A stretch of DNA of 7,470 bases from JAABUE01 sp037440925 (lineage in GTDB: Bacteria > Chloroflexota > Anaerolineae > Anaerolineales > Villigracilaceae). Position numbers and translations under genes: made by a program. Position 1 is the first letter of the stretch. Every line of letters starts with the position of its first letter. Location of the stretch: the NCBI GenBank assembly GCA_037440925.1, contig JBBITF010000091.1, forward strand, positions 1 through 7,470. Reading direction: 5' to 3'. The notes under the pieces are model-generated. The model ran no database searches and was not told where the DNA came from. It worked only from the letters and a program-made list of their open reading frames with translations. Below are positions 1 through 3,489 of this stretch, one piece after another.

Positions 1-107
1 TGGTTTTTTTTGTGGTTTTTTTTGTTTTGTTTTTTTTTTTTTTATAATTTTTTTTTTTTTTTTTGTTGGGGGGTTTTTTTGGGGGGGGTGTGGGGGCCCA
101 AAAAACA
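1..107. other. Low-complexity G/T homopolymer tract, probable contig-end artefact
   Basis: This stretch is almost entirely runs of T and G, with runs of 8 or more T and of 6 to 8 G, and almost no A or C before about position 98. Nothing else in the window looks like it, and no coding frame or motif can be read in it. It stops where a normal GC-rich terminator arm begins at 108. The likely explanation is low-quality read extension or misassembly at a contig end, not biology. A real G/T-rich simple repeat cannot be excluded from sequence alone. Confidence 0.75.
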
Positions 108-124
108 CCCCGCCTCGCTTTTTT
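108..124. terminator. Surviving arm of a probable bidirectional terminator after the SIMPL gene
   Basis: CCCCGCCTCGC followed by six T (plus strand) lies 12 bp past the stop codon of the minus-strand SIMPL gene. On the minus strand it reads A6 then GCGAGGCGGGG, which is what the 5' arm of an A-tract/T-tract bidirectional hairpin looks like. The complementary arm that should follow is absent, and the homopolymer junk starts there instead. The complete hairpin at 1371-1394 in this window has a very similar arm (ACCCCGCCTC), which supports this reading. The other arm is inferred, not seen. Confidence 0.5.
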
Positions 125-136
125 GAGAAGATAGAT

Positions 137-868
137 TTACTTGATTTCGTAGGTCATGCTGACCGTGACTACCAAGGTTAACTGACCCGGTTGTATCGGT
201 ACGGCAGCCGCTTCCATGCCGCCACCGCCGCCGCCTTTACCGCCAAACGTATCAATGTAAGGCGCAGCCGAAGTGTCATAGAAACTAATACTTTGAATTT
301 CACCCAGTTTCACCCCGGCAGCAGCGGCGAGTTCCTCAGCCTGCGTGCGGGCGTTTTCCAAGGCCGCGTCACGCGCTTGTTTGAGCGCCTGGCTCTTATC
401 GGCTACATCAAATTGGATGCTGTTGATGCTGTTTGCGCCGGCGGAAACGGCTGCATCCAGCAAACTGCCCAAATTGTCCAGATTGCGCACCGTGACGTAG
501 ACGGAATTATCTACCACATAGTTCACGCCAATTTGTTCACCATCTGGCCCATATTGCGTGTTCGGCCAAATGCTGAAATTGGTGGTCTGGATGTCTTTTG
601 CTTCTACGCCTGCCTGTTTGAGCGCCGCAATCACTTTTTGCGTTTCGGTCGTGTTGGCTTCTACGGCTTCTGCGGCATTGGCTCTTTCAGTGTGGACGCC
701 AATGTAAATATAGGCAATATCGGGGGTGAGGTACACCTGGCCGGTGCCATTGACGTTCAACGAGCGCACCGCTGGCGGCGCAGCCTGGGTGATGGTGGCC
801 GGCCCACAAGCGCCTACAAGCAGCGCTGTAACGAATATGGTTACGAAAAGAATAGGTTGGATACGCAT
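137..868 (-). CDS. SIMPL (DUF541) domain lipoprotein
   Basis: This is a 243-residue secreted protein of the SIMPL/DUF541 family (Pfam PF04402; E. coli YggE and Brucella BP26 belong to it). Residues 1-20 form a hydrophobic signal peptide ending in a lipobox, VGA-C, with Cys21 as the predicted lipidation site, so the mature protein should be anchored on the outer face of the cytoplasmic membrane. The domain runs from about residue 36 to the end and shows the typical opening (NGTGQVYLTPDIAYIYIGV) and the GV-x-DIQTTNFSI segment near 87-100. A glycine-rich linker (209-217, including six consecutive Gly) lies before the last strand. The start is fixed by AAGGAG about 8 bases upstream of ATG. Family members oligomerise and have been tied to oxidative-stress tolerance and envelope maintenance, but the biochemical role is unresolved. 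The gene appears monocistronic: 549 bp separate it from the next gene upstream, and a terminator-like arm follows. Family assignment is secure; function is not. Confidence 0.93.
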   Translation of the reverse strand: MRIQPILFVTIFVTALLVGACGPATITQAAPPAVRSLNVNGTGQVYLTPDIAYIYIGVHTERANAAEAVEANTTETQKVIAALKQAGVEAKDIQTTNFSIWPNTQYGPDGEQIGVNYVVDNSVYVTVRNLDNLGSLLDAAVSAGANSINSIQFDVADKSQALKQARDAALENARTQAEELAAAAGVKLGEIQSISFYDTSAAPYIDTFGGKGGGGGGMEAAAVPIQPGQLTLVVTVSMTYEIK

Positions 869-1049
869 GTATGATCTCCTTTAGTAATATGGTTTATGGG
901 GTATAGACGCCTTCAATTCCCCAAAAGTTCCCGGCGAGCGTCCTCTCGATAAACCTGGGCTGTTGTCCAGCAATCGCCGCAACAGCCGTCCAGCGTAACT
1001 GCCTACCGAGTACACGAAGGGGAATTATTGACTCTACTGCAAAAAGGGT
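869..1049. other. Intergenic region upstream of the SIMPL gene
   Basis: I see no credible gene here. One perfect 8-bp inverted repeat, GGCTGTTG (958-965) and CAACAGCC (980-987), with a 14-base loop, could form a stem-loop. It sits among two direct copies of GTCCAGC (965-971 and 988-994). A 61-codon minus-strand open frame crosses the region, but it starts inside the repeat at 1050-1082, has no SD and resembles nothing known. No convincing promoter hexamer pair for the SIMPL gene is visible, although TATACC and CATATT occur within 40 bp of its SD. Confidence 0.5.
1022..1045. repeat. Interspersed intergenic motif, copy 1
   Basis: The 23-base segment beginning AATTATTGACTCTACTGCAA at 1023 matches 20 of 23 bases with the segment beginning at 7411, also in the same orientation and also outside genes. 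The shared core is ATTGACTC-(T/C)-ACTGCAA. Two such matches in 7.5 kb are unlikely by chance. The motif directly abuts the inverted-repeat-bounded interval that starts at 1050. Function unknown; an intergenic repeat family of this genome is the simplest reading. Confidence 0.5.
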
Positions 1050-1364
1050 ATTTCTAACGCAAAGGCGCAAAGTCGCCAAGAATTCTTAAGGTCTAATTCT
1101 TTTTTCTGCGTGATTCAAAACAAAAAACGAAGATTTTGCACTGGAAATGTCTATTCAGCAGACCCTAAAAGCCTGTCGGAGAAGACTTGAAAATTGCCTA
1201 TTGCTCCGTTGGATTGCCAAATCCAACGGTTTACAACGTAATTTTGCCCAGTTCAGCCTGGATTTGGCAATACCCATTCTGGGTACTTTCCAGGCCAGCG
1301 ATGCCTGCATAGTTACCTGGAAATTTCATTTTTCTTTGAGCCTTGGCGTCTTTGCGTTGAGATA
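1050..1364. repeat. MITE-like interval bounded by imperfect inverted repeats
   Basis: The left end (1050-1082) reads TATTTCTAACGCAAAG, then an extra GCGCAAAG unit, then TCGCCAAG. The right end (1342-1364), reverse-complemented, reads TATCTCAACGCAAAG then ACGCCAAGG. Apart from one 8-base unit duplicated on the left and a single-base gap, the ends match closely as inverted repeats enclosing about 315 bp. The interior holds two obvious stem-loops (1206-1229, 1271-1285) and a 12-bp inverted repeat (1213-1224 with 1260-1271). It has no credible ORF; the 72-codon plus-strand frame lacks an SD and any recognisable protein character. Nonautonomous mobile element, interspersed palindromic repeat or structured RNA are all possible. 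I could not identify a clear target-site duplication. GCAAAG-type repeats are common in intergenic DNA of several bacterial phyla, so mobility is only inferred. Confidence 0.4.
1206..1229. repeat. Perfect 10-bp stem-loop
   Basis: CCGTTGGATT and AATCCAACGG are exact reverse complements around a 4-base loop (GCCA). There is no T-tract on either side, so an intrinsic terminator is unlikely. The right half also takes part in a second possible pairing: ATTGCCAAATCC (1213-1224) is the exact reverse complement of 1260-1271. The two pairings are mutually exclusive if transcribed. Confidence 0.6.
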
Positions 1365-1370
1365 AAAAGA

Positions 1371-1394
1371 ACCCCGCCTCTTGCGAGGCGGGGT
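1371..1394 (-). terminator. Rho-independent terminator of first Flp pilin gene
   Basis: ACCCCGCCTC and GAGGCGGGGT form a perfect 10-bp stem with a 4-base loop. On the minus strand it is followed by TTCTTTTTATC, giving a good T-tract. It starts 23 bp past the stop codon of the pilin gene at 1418-1573. Confidence 0.92.
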
Positions 1395-1417
1395 CATTTG
1401 TTTAGGATGAAGCGCGA

Positions 1418-1573
1418 TTACACGCTGCCGAGGCTGCTGTTGATGGTGCTGAACACGTTGCCAATCATCGGGCCCATGATAGTGAGGACCGCAATAACAA
1501 CGATAGCGACCAAAACAAGGATCAGCGCGTACTCTACCAGACCTTGGCCCTTTTCTTTCTTCGAGAACAACAT
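1418..1573 (-). CDS. Flp/Fap-type (type IVb) pilin precursor, copy 1
   Basis: This is a 51-residue prepilin, within the size range of Flp-family major pilins. It begins MLFSKKEKGQGLVEYALILV. The charged leader ends at Gly9, and the sequence G9|QGLV-E14-Y15 fits the Flp processing motif G|XXXXEY, with the conserved Glu at position +5 of the mature protein. A roughly 17-residue hydrophobic helix follows (ALILVLVAIVVIAVLTI), then a short polar tail ending SSLGSV. A prepilin peptidase (TadV/PilD type) should cleave it, and Tad-type machinery would assemble it; neither is encoded in this window. The ATG start is supported by AAAGGAG about 9 bases upstream. It has its own promoter (1626-1653) and terminator, so it is probably monocistronic and strongly expressed. 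It is nearly identical to the pilin at 1895-2059 over the first 47 residues. Family call is firm; the structure it builds is inferred. Confidence 0.93.
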   Translation of the reverse strand: MLFSKKEKGQGLVEYALILVLVAIVVIAVLTIMGPMIGNVFSTINSSLGSV

Positions 1574-1582
1574 GGCTTTTTT

Positions 1583-1623
1583 CTCCTTTCTTTACAAGAT
1601 TCTCTGCATAACCAGAGTTATGC
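1583..1623 (-). promoter_or_regulatory. Conserved leader with 18-bp dyad over the transcription start, pilin 1
   Basis: This 41-bp block is identical to 2069-2109 ahead of the second pilin. It contains the dyad GCATAAC-CAGA-GTTATGC (1606-1623), which overlaps the predicted transcription start (about 1619) and could be a repressor operator. An alternative pairing, CTCTG with CAGAG (1602-1617), could form a small hairpin in the mRNA leader. The pilin SD lies at its downstream end. The absence of any difference, where the coding region has 11, argues for function; operator versus RNA leader is undecided. Confidence 0.6.
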
Positions 1624-1625
1624 TC

Positions 1626-1653
1626 ATTATACAGAAAGTACAGATTTTTACAA
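1626..1653 (-). promoter_or_regulatory. Sigma70-type promoter of pilin 1
   Basis: On the minus strand, TTGTAA (1653-1648) and a perfect TATAAT (1631-1626) are separated by 16 bp. The predicted start of transcription is near 1619, about 46 bases before the ATG. The second pilin has the same hexamers at the equivalent place. Confidence 0.85.
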
Positions 1654-1667
1654 TATGTGCAAGCCTG

Positions 1668-1714
1668 TTTTACCCTACAATTTTGTTAGGTTTTACCCTA
1701 CAATTTTGTTAGGT
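1668..1714 (-). promoter_or_regulatory. Tandem 23-bp repeat, putative activator sites of pilin 1
   Basis: Two exact 23-bp tandem copies (1668-1690 and 1691-1713) each carry ACCCTACAATTTTGTTAGGT, an imperfect dyad (ACC..ACAA half-sites, 7 of 10 positions symmetric). The nearer dyad (1672-1691) begins exactly 40 bp upstream of the -10 box, which centres it near -62 from the predicted start; the second lies one 23-bp step (about two helical turns) further upstream. The same dyad sits at the same 40-bp distance ahead of the second pilin. This geometry resembles class I activator sites; the regulator is not identifiable here. Confidence 0.6.
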
Positions 1715-1828
1715 GGTTGCCCGGTTTGACGCAATGCTGTTTAGATAACGTTTCTGGAGTGCCAAATCGGGAGATTTCGCCCGAAATCTTGAGACTTCGG
1801 AGTCCTTTTGGCTTTGGACAAAAAAACG
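1715..1828. other. Spacer between the pilin 1 control region and the pilin 2 terminator
   Basis: No gene is visible. The only notable structure is a perfect inverted repeat, AGATTTCG (1772-1779) and CGAAATCT (1782-1789), with almost no loop. Nearby short dyads are GACT-TCGG-AGTC and GTCC-N10-GGAC. None has a flanking T-tract, and the role is unknown. Confidence 0.45.
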
Positions 1829-1870
1829 ATCCCGCAGGGATGTCAGAGTTCTCTTGACAATCTGCGGGAT
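1829..1870 (-). terminator. Rho-independent terminator of second Flp pilin gene
   Basis: ATCCCGCAG (1829-1837) pairs with CTGCGGGAT (1862-1870), and TGTCA (1841-1845) with TGACA (1855-1859) extends the stem above a small internal loop. On the minus strand the hairpin is followed by CG and seven T. It begins 24 bp after the pilin 2 stop codon. Its sequence is unrelated to the pilin 1 terminator. Confidence 0.88.
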
Positions 1871-1894
1871 GTTTTGTTTGTACTTACAGGGAGG

Positions 1895-2059
1895 CTACCC
1901 TCCGCTGGCGGCGCCAAGGCTGCTGTTGATGGTGCTGAACACGTTGCCAATCATCGGACCCATGACGGTGAGAACCACAATAACAACGATAGCGACCAAA
2001 ACAAGGATCAACGCATATTCCACCAGACCTTGGCCCTTCTCTTTCTTCGAGAACAACAT
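1895..2059 (-). CDS. Flp/Fap-type (type IVb) pilin precursor, copy 2
   Basis: This is a 54-residue prepilin starting MLFSKKEKGQGLVEYALILV, with the same G9|QGLVEY processing site and hydrophobic helix as its neighbour at 1418-1573. Over the 47 shared codons there are 11 base differences. Nine are silent, and the other two give Ala28Val and Ile32Val, so the copies are under protein-level constraint and not a recent exact duplication. The tails differ: this copy ends LGAASGG in place of LGSV. An SD (AGGAGG) precedes the ATG by about 8 bases. It has its own promoter (2112-2140) and terminator. The two genes probably encode co-expressed or alternately expressed pilins; no assembly genes are present nearby. 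Confidence 0.93.
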   Translation of the reverse strand: MLFSKKEKGQGLVEYALILVLVAIVVIVVLTVMGPMIGNVFSTINSSLGAASGG

Positions 2060-2068
2060 GGCTTCTTC

Positions 2069-2109
2069 CTCCTTTCTTTACAAGATTCTCTGCATAACCA
2101 GAGTTATGC
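2069..2109 (-). promoter_or_regulatory. Conserved leader with 18-bp dyad over the transcription start, pilin 2
   Basis: This is the second copy of the 41-bp identical block, with GCATAAC-CAGA-GTTATGC at 2092-2109. The predicted start of transcription (about 2105) falls inside the dyad, as it does for pilin 1. The SD of the pilin lies at the downstream end of the block. Confidence 0.6.
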
Positions 2110-2111
2110 CC

Positions 2112-2140
2112 ATTATACAAAAAGCGCTTTGCTCTTACAA
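2112..2140 (-). promoter_or_regulatory. Sigma70-type promoter of pilin 2
   Basis: On the minus strand, TTGTAA (2140-2135) and a perfect TATAAT (2117-2112) are separated by 17 bp. Placement relative to the ATG and the dyads matches the pilin 1 promoter. Confidence 0.85.
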
Positions 2141-2157
2141 GAGAACAGACCGCTCGC

Positions 2158-2177
2158 ACCCTACAATTTTGTAAGGT
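2158..2177 (-). promoter_or_regulatory. Putative activator site of pilin 2 (single dyad)
   Basis: ACCCTACAATTTTGTAAGGT is an imperfect 20-bp dyad (8 of 10 positions symmetric) and differs by one base from the two tandem sites ahead of pilin 1. It starts exactly 40 bp upstream of the -10 box, as the nearer pilin 1 site does, although the sequence between differs. Conserved distance with a non-conserved spacer points to a protein-binding site. Confidence 0.6.
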
Positions 2178-2249
2178 TTGGCTGTTTTTTGATTAACCGG
2201 GTTGTTGGATAGTACTAATGTCGTATCCTGCAACGTGCGGGATGAGCAT

Positions 2250-2278
2250 AACAGCAACCGCCGCCGGCGCTTGCTGTT
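2250..2278 (-). terminator. Hairpin downstream of dnaN, possible terminator
   Basis: AACAGCAA (2250-2257) and TTGCTGTT (2271-2278) form a perfect 8-bp stem, extended by about four more GC pairs inside after one mismatch. It lies 9 bp past the dnaN stop codon. There is no T-tract after it, so it is either a non-canonical terminator or a 3'-end protecting structure. A second smaller hairpin (ATCCTGCA with TGCGGGAT, 2225-2243) follows. Confidence 0.5.
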
Positions 2279-2287
2279 GCGGTTACA

Positions 2288-3427
2288 TCATCCCAAATGC
2301 ATTGGCATAATGACATGCAGAAAATGATCGTCGCCCACCGGCCGGATGACGCCCGGCGCGTTGGGCGCAGAGGTTTCCAGCGCTACATTGGGCGTCTTGA
2401 TGACCTCGAGCGCCTCGCGTAGAAACTTGACGTTGAAAGCAATCAACACCCCGCTGCCGTCTACAGTGGCCTCTACAATGGTCTCATTCTTGCCGGTCTC
2501 CTCGGAAGTCGCCGAAATTTCCACTTCGCTGGGCGTCATGTCGCCTTCGGCTGCTTTGATGTCGAGCCGCGCCACATTTGAACCTTCGCGGGCAAAGATC
2601 TCTGCCTGCTTGCAAGCCTTGAGCAGAGAAGCCGTAGAGACCAACGTGCGTGACTTGTAAGAGCGCGGGATAATTTGCTGGTAATCGGGGAAGGTACCGT
2701 CAATCAGTTGCGAAACCAGCTCAACATCCTTGATGCGGAAGATGACCTGTCCGCGACCCTTTGGCACAAACATCGAGACCGCGTGATCTCCATCACTCGA
2801 AGAAGCGATGCGCGCAAATTCACTCAATGCCCGCGCCGGAATAAGGATGTTTACAGGCTGCTGCGCCGGGGAACTGAGCGTGGCTGTACGCACCGACAGA
2901 CGAAAGCCGTCGGCAGCCGCCATTTCGAGACGGTCGCCCTGCACGTTCAACAACACACCCATCAACACCGGACGAGCCTCATCCACAGAGGCGGCAAAGG
3001 CCACCTGCTGCACCATCTCCTTGAAATCGGCCACATTCAATTGCAGCGCCTCTTCCATTTCGGGGGCGGGGAAAGGCGGGAATTCCTGGGCATCTATCCC
3101 TTTGATGTCGTTGGTAGAAGTGCCGCTGCGCACGTTCAACGTCTGAGTTTGCAGGTCGAGGCTCAAGGCCACTTGCTCACCGGGCAGCGTATTGACCAAA
3201 TCAGCAAAGGTGCGCGCCGGCACAGTAATCGAACCTTCTTCTTCGATGCGGGCAGGAATCCAACATGTGATACCCATCTCCAGATTGGTGGCCGAAAGCC
3301 GCAGCCGGCCCTCATCGGAGGCAATCAATATATTGGACAGTACAGGCAGGGTGCTGCGCGGCGAAACGGCGCGCGAGACAATCCCCAACCCGCGAGCGAG
3401 ATTTTCTTGTAAGACAGTGACTTTCAT
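2288..3427 (-). CDS. dnaN: DNA polymerase III subunit beta (sliding clamp)
   Basis: This is a 379-residue beta clamp, a normal family length. The dimeric ring encircles DNA and tethers DNA polymerase III and other clamp-binding proteins. The three clamp domains span roughly residues 1-122, 128-250 and 253-379. Landmarks include LPVLSNILI (28-36), LSATNLEMGI (44-53), GIDAQEFPPFP (110-120), ARPVLMGVLL (151-160), AADGFRLS (171-178), LIDGTFPDYQQIIP (241-254) and the C-terminal HVIMPMHLG containing the conserved MPM that lines the peptide-binding pocket. AGGAGAGG precedes the ATG. dnaA, recF and gyrB, the usual neighbours near an origin, are not next to it, so it is relocated as in many non-model phyla. 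A promoter (3461-3489) lies across the end of the upstream gene, so it is probably transcribed independently. Assignment is secure. Confidence 0.98.
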   Translation of the reverse strand: MKVTVLQENLARGLGIVSRAVSPRSTLPVLSNILIASDEGRLRLSATNLEMGITCWIPARIEEEGSITVPARTFADLVNTLPGEQVALSLDLQTQTLNVRSGTSTNDIKGIDAQEFPPFPAPEMEEALQLNVADFKEMVQQVAFAASVDEARPVLMGVLLNVQGDRLEMAAADGFRLSVRTATLSSPAQQPVNILIPARALSEFARIASSSDGDHAVSMFVPKGRGQVIFRIKDVELVSQLIDGTFPDYQQIIPRSYKSRTLVSTASLLKACKQAEIFAREGSNVARLDIKAAEGDMTPSEVEISATSEETGKNETIVEATVDGSGVLIAFNVKFLREALEVIKTPNVALETSAPNAPGVIRPVGDDHFLHVIMPMHLG

Positions 3428-3460
3428 GGCCGATTCCTCTCCTGCATCAAGGGTGGCAAA

Positions 3461-3489
3461 AGTATATCACAGGCTTATCCTCCTAACAA
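3461..3489 (-). promoter_or_regulatory. Putative dnaN promoter
   Basis: On the minus strand, TTGTTA (3489-3484) and TATACT (3466-3461) are separated by 17 bp, and the -10 box has an extended TG (TGATATACT). The predicted start is near 3454, giving a leader of about 27 bases that holds the AGGAGAGG SD. The -35 box lies inside the last codons of the 642-residue membrane protein gene, which ends at 3475. Confidence 0.65.

Noticed and set aside
191..874. 227-codon plus-strand open frame opposite the SIMPL gene
   Set aside because: It is exactly antisense to a well-recognised SIMPL lipoprotein with an SD and lipobox; its translation has no domain character.
894..1079. 61-codon minus-strand frame upstream of the SIMPL gene
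   Set aside because: It starts inside the GCAAAG repeat, lacks an SD and has no recognisable family; it is better explained as repeat-derived DNA.
1050..1082. Replication origin-like iterons next to dnaN
   Set aside because: The GCAAAG units are not DnaA boxes, there are only three of them, dnaA is absent, and dnaN lies over 1 kb away.
1398..1712. 104-codon plus-strand frame across pilin 1 and its promoter
   Set aside because: It is antisense to the pilin. The hydrophobic stretches come from complementing the pilin helix and AT-rich promoter DNA.
1668..1713. Possible start of a CRISPR-like direct repeat array
   Set aside because: There are only two abutting 23-bp copies with no spacers, no leader and no cas genes; promoter geometry explains them better.
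1884..2159. 91-codon minus-strand frame across pilin 2
   Set aside because: It overlaps the pilin coding sequence in another frame and runs through its promoter; the Arg/Gly-rich product is not protein-like.
2675..3412. 245-codon plus-strand open frame opposite dnaN
   Set aside because: It is antisense to a secure dnaN; the His/Arg/Gln-rich product is typical of a reverse-strand shadow of GC-rich coding DNA.
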